From assembly GCA_963576565.1 (NCBI GenBank), contig OY755047.1:34873851-34937850 (forward strand): a DNA stretch of 64,000 nt, given 5' to 3'. This document shows, piece by piece, positions 33,011-42,564 of the stretch. A model generated the notes under the pieces. That model searched no databases, was not told the origin of the DNA, and saw only the letters and a program-made list of their open reading frames with translations. Both the position numbers and the translations under genes were made by a program. Origin of the DNA: Aspidapion aeneum (taxonomy: Eukaryota; Arthropoda; Insecta; Coleoptera; Brentidae). Every line of letters begins with the position of its first letter. Positions within the stretch are counted from its first letter, which is position 1.

Positions 33011-33034
33011 AATAACACCCAACGGATTATCACT

Positions 33035-33410
33035 TTAAGAATTTGCTACATTTGGTTTGTTTTCAATTTTAGAGATCGTTGAGTTTATTAATTTCTCGGA
33101 ATAACCATTCTGTAGGTTTCCTCTATACAGTGGTTTGAATGTTTCCGTTGATTCGTTTGACAAGAACATCCAGTAAGGCCAAATTTTTTCTCTCTCCATT
33201 AAGCATTTGATTGATGGTCGAATTCCTTTGAGATGGTGTAGAAAATTCTGTAGTTCATCGTCATTTTCCGGCCATATAATAAATGTGTCATCCATGTATC
33301 GTAGCTATAGTTTTGTCTTGACTCTTGCTGTGTTGATCGCATGGTCCTCGAACCACTCCATGTAGATAATTGCTACAACTGGCGAAAGAGACTAAATTTT
33401 ATTTCTACTC
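33035..33410 (-). pseudogene. Penelope-like element reverse transcriptase fragment
   Basis: On the minus strand the frame reads VVAIIYMEWFEDHAINTARV, then, past one stop codon, LRYMDDTFIIWPENDDELQN and FLHHLKGIRPSIKCLMEREK. The [YM]-[VM]-DDTF-I-W box followed by an FL--L--I-P-I-F-ME pattern is characteristic of Penelope-like polymerases. Only about 125 codons remain. The sequence degenerates before 33035, and the endonuclease domain is not seen. Confidence 0.75.
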
Positions 33411-34508
33411 AATCGTCGTCTGCTATAAAGATTGGCTTTGTGAGAACGATTTGTGAAAATTCCCGGTCAAAAATTATAATGAGCATATTATTATTCAAGG
33501 TTTAAGCAATAAAAGGTTCCATCCTGAACTTAAGATGTGAAGATTCGACATCCAGAATGTTATTGGGCGAACTTTTAGTTTGCACATAACGTCACCAGAG
33601 GGTACTAACGAAGCTTTAAGAGACGGTCATGTTTGCTCTGTCTCAGTTTTCTTGTATTTAGTCTAAAAAAGTCAATTAGTCTCATTAATGCTCAAATGTT
33701 TTCGTTCTAAGGTGAATACAGTATAACTAACTTATTTTTGTATATACTTAATGAATGCTAATCAAAACTAATATTGATAAAAAATATTAAAATTTTGATA
33801 TATGTGCCTTTTTTATTAGTATTTTTGCATTATTTTTGCATATAAAATTCAGTTTAAATTTGTAATTTTTTTAAATATTTTTTTATGAGTTTTAAACTTG
33901 TCTCGAGACATTTGCAATGTGATATGAAATATATAAATAAATATATTTAGATTGACCAAGGGGCAAAATAAATAAAAAACCCTTGTTTTAACGTTCATAT
34001 TCTACAATTAAAGAAAGGTTTAAACTCTAATCGGTAATATTTATGACTAGTTTTAATTTCTGTAGGCGATAAAGCCGGGACTACATACAGGTTAGGATAT
34101 CTCAGATTAGTTAATAAAATATTTGGTTAAATAATCCACCTAACTTTGTTCAAATTAAACCTTCACATGAGCGAAAATATTAACTCTCTAAAATACATTG
34201 TTTGTACAATTATGGTTTTATCAAAACATTGATTTTATTTTACCGTCTGTTGTAAAACTAGGCTTTAATACCGAGTTTTAGGTCGATCGCACATTAGTAT
34301 TTAATTAGAAAAAATCTGCTTTAGCCAGAGATAATAAAACAACTGTAACAAAACGCGATTTGAATATGAATGGTATTTTTGCCATTTATAAGTTTTTAAA
34401 TATTTTAAGTTAAATATTGCTTTCGGCATCAACAAGCATTAATTCGGTGCAAGACAACGTTAGGAACAAGTAAAATTTATCGCAACACAGCGACTTGTTT
34501 TTAGGTAT

Positions 34509-35331
34509 TGATTTTCAGGATCGCGGTATTTTAATAAAAGTTGTATTCAAATAATCTGTTCTTTATGCCACTAACATCACAATAATTTATAATATGTAAC
34601 TGAAAATAAATTGAACCAATTATTTTTATTTTTAAAAAACACACTGTGTAATTATAATTTGTAACGGTTTTTTAAGTCGACGCATCTCTGGTTTGCCCTA
34701 ATGTCGTCTTTTTTTGTCTGGAGCGTTAAAGAACATTCTTTCTTTTTTGATATGGAGTGCTTTACATGTAGAGTTTGAGCTAATTAACGGCAATCTATGA
34801 TTACCTACAGAGCAGGGTAGTTTTCACTGAGACCAGAAAATCGTTACAAAGCATTTGGTTTTGTACGCTTCTCATCGCTTTATTTAAGTGGGTGTTTTTT
34901 TTACACTGGGAAAATATTAAATCTGTCAATTATTTTAACTTTTTATTAAACTATTATCTTTGATATTTATGACTATTTTAATCTTTACTTTTTGAGGTTA
35001 TTTTGATTTTAAACCTTTTTATTATTGCTGTTTTGGTTTAGGATTTTATATTGATTAAAAATTCCGATTTTAGGGCAATGAAAGGTTTGTATTTGATGTT
35101 AAGAAAAAAAGAAAAAGATAGAAACAATATTTTAAAATACTGAAAATATCAATAACACAAAGGTTTAAAAGATGTGTCGACTTAGAAACCCGTTACAAAT
35201 TAACTTTACACAGTGTGTTTTTTAAAAATGGAAAATAGTTACAAAATATAAATTGTAGTGATGTTAGTGGCTCAAGGGATAGATTAGCCAAATACAACTT
35301 TTATTAAAATACAGCGATCCTCAAAATCAAG
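34509..35331. mobile_element. foldback element, about 820 bp, arms of about 180 bp
   Basis: The left arm (34509 to about 34700) and right arm (about 35157-35331) are inverted copies. Shared blocks include gtattttaataaaagttgta, gccactaacatcac and ttttaaaaaacacactgtgt. The interior is AT-rich and noncoding. No clear target duplication was found. Confidence 0.7.
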
Positions 35332-36134
35332 TTTTGTTAAGGATTTTTTTTTGTAAAAAGGAATTTTGACTTGCTAGTAGATTTAATGTGTATTTTGCGT
35401 CACATTAAAACAAGTGAACCACTTATAGTTTTTGATATAAAACAAAGAAATTTAAATGTTTTTGATTAAAAAAAAATTTTTCTTATCACTATACGCAAAA
35501 AAGTCCACATTATAAGTATCGCTCAGAGCAACTGTTTGATCAGATCAGATACCATCCATAAGTGGTTATTAATATATTAACCTAGATTTTTTTAAGTACC
35601 CATTATTGGTTTATAACTTCAAGAATTATAAAAAAAAATTAAACACAACAATTAAAAATAAAATATAGTTTTTTTTATTTTTACATATGCAAATTTATGC
35701 ATTATAAATTGCAAATACAAGTATAGAGTTATCTTTCTTTTTTGCGTAAAACTAATTAAAAAAATATGTTTTTATTCAAAACCATAATTAACTAGAACCC
35801 AAAAATGTTACATTTGTATTTATTACTAAGTTAGACCAACGTAGAGAGCGTACAATTTAAATTTCTTTCTCCGAAAAAAACTAGCTCTAAAATATTAGAC
35901 ATACAAAATATTTATTTAAAAAGGATTTAGATTAGAAAAACCAAAATTTTTTAAGTGTCTCTGTAACTTGGATACTATTAACTTTTGAACAAAGATAATT
36001 TTGTATAAATTTAAATATATCCAAGGAATCTACAGTTTTGGTTTGTAATTATATTTCCTATGCGGCAAAAATAACTTTTAATTAACTTTACTTCTACGTT
36101 TATTTTTCTTATCTATTTTGTTTTTTTGATTTAG

Positions 36135-36294
36135 GTGTAGTTACGGGTCTCCATTTAGCAGAAGTATGCCATAGGCAATACAAAAAAGTTCCTAGGATAA
36201 TTTTATGGATAATGGTTGAGATAGCTGTGATAGGGTCAGACATGCAAGAGGTCATCGGGACGGCCATTGCAATTTATATGCTGTCAAATCGTTG
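36135..36294 (+). CDS. Mvl: Mvl coding exon (membrane segment 3)
   Basis: The acceptor is gatttag (ending 36134) and the donor gtaggt at 36295; 160 bp, phase 1 in and phase 2 out. It encodes [20 protein letters not shown], then a hydrophobic [20 protein letters not shown] stretch continuing through [12 protein letters not shown]. The HLAE, E-A-IG-DMQEVIG and A-Y-LS blocks are near-invariant in animal NRAMP proteins. The Trp codon at the end is split across the next intron. Confidence 0.97.
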
Positions 36295-36595
36295 GTAGGT
36301 AGATATGGCTTTTGTTAATACGGAAGTTATATACCTAATTTATGTTTTTTTTTAACTTTCTCGAAATTTTTTACTTCCTCTAACATTCTCACTAAATAAT
36401 ATTAATATCCCTGCCTACTATCTATGTTCAAAGTACATCTGTAATTATATAAGGTATATTAAAATATATTTGTATTTTTTGCATATTACATTTGCATTTA
36501 CAAGGTAATAACATTAATCATTAAAAAATAGCAAAAATAATAACTAAATAAAATAACTTAATTGTATTTAATAAACTAGATTTAAAATTACATAA

Positions 36596-37024
36596 TTAAT
36601 TTTGGATAACATAAAAAACTTCCTCCAAACCTCTTTGTTCCGGGAGGGTTCCAAAAATCGATGCAGTATTACCCCTTTGAATAGCTAAGCTAATCAACTG
36701 GGTAATAAAGCTCCTGGTTAGTGATTTGTTACAAGAGTTTTTAAGTTTTTCAGAAATATCACTAACCAGTCGCCTTGCATCTTCTCCCCATGGACCAAAG
36801 GTCTCAGAACTAAACGGGATAAAAATATATATGTCTAAAAGTTCTTTATATTTTGTTTTTTTTTGTTGCTCACCAATAAGAGCAGCTTCTCCAGCCCTAA
36901 TACTTGTTTTTAAAATATAAGAATTCGCTAAGGTGTCGCGACAGGTGGCATACCAAATTAATTGTTTGCCTTCTTGATTCGTGTTAAACCATATCATATG
37001 CATTGTAAAAATAAAAAAGCACAT
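36596..37024 (-). pseudogene. orphan mobile-element C-terminal domain (142-codon frame)
   Basis: The frame contains TSIRAGEAALIGEQQKKTKY, a FIPFSSETFGPWGEDARRLV block and QLISLAIQRGNTASIFGTLP. I recall this pattern (A---A---K--KY--L---Y-F-P---ET-G-WG, then LS-AIQRGN-AS-GT) as a conserved terminal domain of element-encoded proteins in many animal genomes, but I cannot name the element with confidence. It is antisense inside an Mvl intron. The ATG at 37024 is not necessarily the real start. No reverse transcriptase motif is near it. Confidence 0.45.
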
Positions 37025-37189
37025 TTGGATTTATATTATTAGACATATTTTTAAGTTGGAATCATGGACCGTTAACGTCAAACAGAGATTCTAGCTATCA
37101 TTTATTTCAACGACTTAGGTTGCAAATAAAATATTTTTTTGTAATTAACTTCTAGAAATTTCTCGTATGGCTAATAAGAATGTTTTTGC

Positions 37190-38310
37190 GATGATCGTAT
37201 TCTGTAGCTCTTAGTTTTTTTAGGTAGTGTTACAATGTAAAATTGTTTTGGTATTATGTCACTGGTATAAATAGCACTAAGGAATTCCGGAAAAACTTAA
37301 ATATTGTCTTTATTAAATAGTTAAGTCAAATTTTAAAGCAGGAATTTTATCACATGCTTTTTTATATTTGATTTGCCTGATAACGGCGTCTTACAATTTA
37401 CAGATGAAAATTTATAATTTTGTATTCTGCCTATTTCATTAGAGATACGTGCCAACCGAGCAACATTTTCCGAAAGCATTGATTTCTCTTGTATGCGTGC
37501 GACTAAACAACTTGTTGGGTGAAAAAACCTCAAAGAATTTTATTACATGTTGCAACAAATGTTGCTCGATTTGGACGGAGTTAAATCAGAGTTTTCTGCT
37601 TCTATCATTTAAATCATTCTTATTAAGTCCTATAGTATCATATTTTTAATCTATTTCTTTGATCACTTTATATTTTCCCAGTATTCAGTTTTCTTTAGCA
37701 ATCCTGATTTTTCTTTAAAAGTTTTTAATTTTATAACAAGATATTTTTAAGTAGCACTTACACAATTACAAAAATACTGTCAATAATAGTGATTGTGTGA
37801 TTTTTTTTGAGATGGTCGTACCATTCTTTAGCACTTTTTTAGTTTCTTAGGCAGTGTATTAATGTAACATTGTTTTGGTATTTTGTCACTGGTATAAATA
37901 CCACTAAAAAATTCTGGAGAAACTTCGATATTTTCTTTTTTAAATAGTTTAAAAGTTTAAGGCAGGAATTTTATCACATACCTTTCAGACTTGATTTGCC
38001 TGATGAACTAAACAACTTTCTGGGTGGCAAAACATCACGGCCATTTTGTTGCGTGTTGCAACAAATGTTGCTCGATTTGGACGCTAAGTTAAATCAGAGT
38101 TCTCTGCTTTTATCATTTAAATCATACTTATTAAGTCCTTTAGTTATCATATTTTCAATCCATTTCTTTGATAACTTTACGTTTTCTCCATATCCTGTTT
38201 TCTTTAGCAAGCCTGGTTTTTCTTTAAATGTCTTTAATAATATAACAACAGATTTTTAAATAGCACTTACATAATTCCAAAAATACTGTCAATAATACTG
38301 ATAGTGTCGT
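37190..38310 (+). repeat. direct duplication in an Mvl intron, about 0.5-0.6 kb units
   Basis: Unit 1 (about 37190-37800) and unit 2 (about 37840-38310) share in order ttgttttggtatt, gtcactggtataaata, ggcaggaattttatcacat-like, gttgcaacaaatgttgctcg, tttaaatcat and caaaaatactgtcaataata. Unit 2 lacks about 110 bp of the middle. It ends about 40 bp before an Mvl exon. Confidence 0.75.
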
Positions 38311-38346
38311 GTGAGGACCGCTTTAAATAAGGAAATATTTTTTTAG

Positions 38347-38541
38347 GATTCCTTTATGGGCTGGCTGCCTCATAACCATCATAGATACATTTACATTTCT
38401 TTTCCTGGACAAGTACGGCCTCAGGAAGTTAGAAGCAGCTTTTGTGTTCATGATTGGTGTTATGGGAGTAGCTTTCGGGTATGAATACGTGGTTTCAGAG
38501 CCAGATTCTGCCGCAGTTACCAAGGGATTGTTCTATCCATG
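38347..38541 (+). CDS. Mvl: Mvl coding exon (membrane segments 4-5)
   Basis: The acceptor is tttttag (ending 38346) and the donor gtaaga at 38542; 195 bp, phase 2 in and phase 2 out. It encodes [20 protein letters not shown] and [20 protein letters not shown], then [20 protein letters not shown]. These are membrane segments 4 and 5 with the short loop DKYGLRKLE, which is very conserved in the family. It ends LFYP plus a split Trp codon. Confidence 0.97.
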
Positions 38542-38721
38542 GTAAGAAATGCTGAATTTTTTAAGTGAATAATAGTACTAGACTACACTCCTCTATATTC
38601 TAATATTTGGCAAATATTTTAATGGAAAACTTAAAAACTGTGTGGATATATTATAATACACAAGGTGGCTCTGACTAAGTTACCACTATTGCTAACTTTA
38701 CTATTATTGAAGATACGAGGT

Positions 38722-38859
38722 CAGACAAGCTAGCGAACTAATATCATTTTTGACTGATTAAGAGGGTCGAAACAGAAAAACAATTGAGCTCAGACAAGCT
38801 AGCAAACTAATATCATTTTTGACTGATTAAGAGGGTCGAAACAAAAACACAATTGAGCG
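38722..38859 (+). repeat. 69-bp tandem duplication in a short Mvl intron
   Basis: Two copies of a 69-bp unit begin cagacaagctagc at 38722 and 38791 and differ at only a few positions. The intron is 38542-38993, so the duplication takes up about a third of it. Confidence 0.8.
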
Positions 38860-38993
38860 GTACGCTTCGTAAGAATTTAGAAAAAGAAACTATAGAGTTA
38901 TTTCATCTGGTTTCACGACCAAAAATTACTCGAAACATTTTTCATGTTTTTAATACTTAATATTCTTTGGTTTCTAAACTTGACATTCTTTAG

Positions 38994-39252
38994 GTGTGAG
39001 GACTGTGACAGAACAGTTCTTCTGCAAGCTGTCGGCGTTGTAGGAGCAGTCATTATGCCCCACAATCTCTATCTTCACTCAGCTTTGGTCAAGTCTCGAG
39101 ATATCGACAGAAAATCGAAAAAGAAGCTCGACGAAGCTAGGCTGTTCTATGGCGTGGAGAGTGCAATAGCCTTGCTGGCTAGCTTAATCATTAATATCTT
39201 TGTTGTAGCTGTATTTGCTATGGGACTGTTTCAGACGACAAACAGCAAAGTG
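38994..39252 (+). CDS. Mvl: Mvl coding exon (membrane segments 6-7, MPHN site)
   Basis: The acceptor is ctttag (ending 38993) and the donor gtaagc at 39253; 259 bp, phase 2 in and phase 0 out. It encodes CEDCDRTVLLQAVGVVGAVI, then MPHNLYLHSALVKSRDIDRK. MPHN in membrane segment 6 is the second half of the metal site, and both His residues of the family's M-P-H-N-x-Y-L-H pattern are kept. After a basic loop comes membrane segment 7 (GVESAIALLASLIINIFVVA). Confidence 0.97.
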
Positions 39253-40196
39253 GTAAGCAGTATAACTAGCTCTTACAGGCATCAGAAACAATTTTTTTCT
39301 TGCCTCGTATATTTGGCTGTTGTCTGACTGAACCTTGATATAGGTACTACCGAAAAGGTAACGGGTAAAAAAGCTGCACTAACTGCTGTACACTTATCAT
39401 TATCAGTACCCAGTATTAATCTCACTAAGCTAATAATTTAAAAAAAATCGCTATAAAGTTTAAGTTATTTGCATATTTGGACTTAATAATAATTGAGGCG
39501 TGTTTTACAAAAACCGCATAAGTCCAAATCTGACGAAAATGAGTTAGTGGCGTCATCTAGTCGAAAAATGGATGGCTTTAAGACCATGAAATAAGATTCT
39601 GCAAAAACACTAGTCCCAAGATATGAGCAGTTAAAATTTGTATTATTCCGCAAATAGCACATATAAAATAAACCGTTTTCTTTATTTTCTGAATTTTTTT
39701 TTGTTTTGGACATATGTTGTTTTTGTAAAACACGCCTAAATTAATGAAACTCTCTCGTTAAAACTAAAAACCATATAGTTTTTTTCACCTATCAAAATGA
39801 TAGTGCTAGTCATTTTGTTTTTATTTTACCACAACTGTAGAATTTATACTTTTACATTCTCAGTTTTGCATTAGTTTCAGTTAAAACTTTTCATTTAGCA
39901 TTGTAGCGCTTAATCTTCAAAAACCAAAGAACACGGGATTTGGTTTAGATGCGTTCGGGTCAACGGTACCCTAAGGGTGTCGCCGCTATACGTTTCACGT
40001 AGGGCATTCGATTCTGCACTTGCGCAGTTCGATACTGATACTGATACGGAAAAACAAAAAGTGATGTTTTCGCCGCCTAAAATGTTTAATGTTTTTCGTT
40101 TAATAAACGTCAGTTTGATTACGATTACGAAAGCAAAACTAACCCTATTGGATAAAGTAAGGGCCTATTTACGTTCTTTTATCTTTTTTCTTTCAG
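39253..40196 (+). other. Mvl: Mvl intron, 0.94 kb, with one MITE
   Basis: The donor is gtaagc and the acceptor tttcag. Apart from the MITE at 39496-39737 and a moderately GC-richer patch near 39940-40060, nothing was recognised. Confidence 0.8.
39496..39737. mobile_element. MITE, 242 bp
   Basis: The inverted ends share aggcgtgttttacaaaaac exactly (19 bp), and the similarity continues inward with gaps (cata ... tcc). An aatt lies just outside each end (39491-39494 and 39739-39742), offset by one base, so the duplication is uncertain. Confidence 0.7.
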
Positions 40197-40250
40197 CTGG
40201 ACACCTGCCAAGGGAGTACCTTATTTGAACAAGCTAACGAAACGTTTGGG
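40197..40250 (+). CDS. Mvl: Mvl micro-exon (loop between membrane segments 7 and 8)
   Basis: This is an 18-codon exon between acceptor ctttcag (ending 40196) and donor gtaagt (40251), both phase 0. It encodes LDTCQGSTLFEQANETFG. It contains an N-x-T sequon (NET) in the extracytosolic loop, where animal NRAMP proteins are glycosylated. Its identity rests on position, phase and loop character, since loop sequence is poorly conserved. Confidence 0.85.
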
Positions 40251-41140
40251 GTAAGTCGCTGTTCCTAAAATATTATTGTTAAACTTTTTACCTTCCTAGC
40301 CCACAAAATCTTTACTTTTTTATTACGATCAATATCGTTAGAAAGTCTGCCAGTATGTTATTCTACCCATACGGCGATAGTTTCTTAACCACAAAAACCG
40401 ATTTTAATAAAGCTTTAAGGAAAAATGGTTTTTGATGCTATGGAAGAAGTTGTTTAAACATTTACCATTTCTAAGGATCGTTTTTTAAACTATGACAACA
40501 TAACATATACCCAAACATTTGATCAGAGCATTCGTTTCTTATTAAGAAAAAACAATTTTATAATTTTAACAAGCACGTTTATATTTCTTACGTATAGATT
40601 ACTTAAAATATTTAGTCAAATGAAACTCTAAGGTCTTTCTCCACTAATTTTTATTGAATTTATTGCTTGGATTTCTTTAAGCACCCAATATGTTTCGCAA
40701 ACTTATGTTTGCATCCTCAGGGGTAATTGAGAATTTTTAAATTTTTTTATACAAAAAGAACTTGGCCCTCCATTGTGGACCACAACTATCCAAACATTGT
40801 TACGGGAAAGAATGTGGAGAAAGGAAAAAAAACTATATTACATAGTGAGTTTTCATTTCTTCACATTATTTCCCGTAACAATGTTTGGATAATTGTGGTC
40901 CACAATGGAGAGCCAAGTTCATTTTGTATAAAAATTTAAAAATTCTCAATTACCGCTAATGATGCAAACATAAGTTTGAGAAACATGTTGGGTGCTTAAA
41001 AAATCGAAGCAATAAATTCAATAAAAAATTAGTGGAGAATGACCCTAGAGTTTCAGTTGACTTAACATATCACTCCACCATAAAATGAACTATTTCCTTA
41101 ACTTAAAATATTTAATTAAAAAAAGATTGTTTCATTTTAG
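40251..41140 (+). other. Mvl: Mvl intron, 0.89 kb, half foldback element
   Basis: The donor is gtaagt and the acceptor cattttag. It contains the foldback element at 40614-41062 and AT-rich flanks. Confidence 0.85.
40614..41062. mobile_element. foldback element, 449 bp, arms of about 200 bp
   Basis: The left arm (40614-40815) and right arm (about 40862-41062) are inverted copies at roughly 90% identity by eye. Shared blocks include tggaccacaa, ccaaacattgttacgggaaa and cttatgtttgcatc. The spacer is about 45 nt. It would fold into a long hairpin in the Mvl pre-mRNA. Confidence 0.8.
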
Positions 41141-41306
41141 CAAGAAGACCCCGACGCATACGTAGACGCAGACATTTACAAAGGTGGTATTTTCTTGGGC
41201 TGTAAATTTACATTGGCGGCGATGTATATTTGGGCGATCGGAATCTTAGCTGCTGGACAGAGTTCAACCATGACAGGCACTTATGCTGGACAGTTTGCCA
41301 TGGAAG
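41141..41306 (+). CDS. Mvl: Mvl coding exon (membrane segment 8, transport signature)
   Basis: The acceptor is cattttag (ending 41140) and the donor gtaaag at 41307; 166 bp, phase 0 in and phase 1 out. It encodes [20 protein letters not shown], membrane segment 8 ([17 protein letters not shown]), then [18 protein letters not shown], with the final Gly codon split. The last block is the NRAMP consensus transport motif and is fully conserved here. Confidence 0.97.
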
Positions 41307-42341
41307 GTAAAGTTAAATAGTACAAGGAATAAACGAACGAAAGAAGATCTAGCCACGAACCCCCACGGGATTTTCCTAATGCCTTTCTTCTGAAACAAAT
41401 TATTTCTTCTAGATCTGCCATACCTGACAAGGTCACACAAGGAAATGTCTGGAGAAATTTTTTTAACATACGTTATTTGCTGCTTGTTTATTAACAAAAC
41501 TGTAATTTTATGTAAAGCATTACTTATAGTTTGACAGGCTATTAACAGTTTCTTTTCTCTAGAAGACAAAAATTTGCACAAGTTCTTAACTGAATTAAAT
41601 TCTCGGCATCGCGACAGCTTTAACAATAGACTCCTATCGATTCACTCTATATCCAACTACATAATTTATCGCAAGATAAAGGGTATGTGAACGGATGTTA
41701 TCTTGCACTAAAAGAAATTTTTTACTAACTGCATCAAAAATAGACAGACGATGAAGTTCCAGTATTTTGAATTATCGCAGTCTATAACATTATTGTACAT
41801 ACAACCTAAGTGTACCAATTTTCTTAACTATAAGAAGAGTATTGCGGGTGTCGTCTATGTAGGGTATTTTTTTGAAAACGATTGGCAAAGATATCTTGAT
41901 TAATGCGTGCATTACATCTTCATAATTAATTCAGGTACCCTCTTTTATAGTTGCCTCCAACCTCCGAGCAACTTATGCCAAAAATCTAACTTAAACTCGA
42001 GTTGTCGAAGGTTCACATTCAGTATATCGTCGGTCAAACTTAGTTTTCCTGAATGGTCCCTACATGCGACCAACGATACTTTGAAGAACGCTTGAGGTTT
42101 TAGTTTTTATTCATTCAGATTAAAGAAAACCTACTTAGACCAATTGTAGTAACAAACGCAACGTAAAAATTTTTGAACAATAGAAAGTTAAAGATTTTGA
42201 ACAATAAAAATATAAATAAAACAAATTATAGAAACTTCTGATCGTAACAATCCACTGTTTTCTTTCCTTTCTTTTCATCCACTGTCTTTAATCAAAGAGG
42301 TAGCTGGGAATAGAATATACTTACTAAGTTTACTGTTTTAG
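41307..42341 (+). other. Mvl: Mvl intron, 1.03 kb, nothing further recognised
   Basis: The donor is gtaaag and the acceptor gttttag. Antisense frames at 41264-41626 overlap the exon border and have no family signature. Confidence 0.7.
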
Positions 42342-42564
42342 GTTTCCTTAATCTGCAATGGCCCAAATGGAAGCGAGTGCTCTTCACTAGAAGCATAGCT
42401 ATGGTGCCTACATTTTTGACAGCTTTCTACAGCTCGATGTCCGAACTAACCACTCTTAATGATTTGATGAATGCCGTTATGAGTTTGCAATTGCCGTTTG
42501 CGTTGATACCGACAATAGCATTTACTAGCAACCCCAAGCTGATGGGGCAGTTTGTTAATGGAGT
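42342..42564 (+). CDS. Mvl: Mvl coding exon (membrane segments 9-10)
   Basis: The acceptor is gttttag (ending 42341) and the donor gtaagt at 42565; 223 bp, phase 1 in and phase 2 out. It encodes FLNLQWPKWKRVLFTRSIAM, then VPTFLTAFYSSMSELTTLND and LMNAVMSLQLPFALIPTIAF. The FLNL-W-RW-RV--TR-IA, L-D-LN---S-QLPFA--P and IAFTS blocks are diagnostic for membrane segments 9 and 10 of eukaryotic NRAMP. Confidence 0.97.

Larger units (their letters stand above)
15793..36134 (+). other. Mvl: Mvl intron, 20.3 kb, nested mobile elements
   Basis: The donor is gtaagc and the acceptor gatttag. From left to right it holds: unassigned AT-rich DNA (to 16929), 935-bp tandem units split by a BEL element (to about 26600), a 590-bp unassigned stretch, reversed 935-bp units holding an N1 repeat and a mariner-superfamily element (to about 32840), a palindrome, a Penelope fragment, and a foldback element at 34509-35331. 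Positions 33421-34508 and 35332-36134 show only AT-rich sequence. The intron is far longer than all the other introns of this gene combined. Confidence 0.9.
36295..38346 (+). other. Mvl: Mvl intron, 2.05 kb
   Basis: The donor is gtaggt and the acceptor tttttag. It holds a mobile-element protein fragment (36596-37024) and a direct duplication of about 0.5-0.6 kb (37190-38310). Confidence 0.85.

Noticed and set aside
38323..38523. 66-residue antisense frame opposite an Mvl exon
   Set aside because: It is a shadow of the real exon at 38347-38541 on the other strand.
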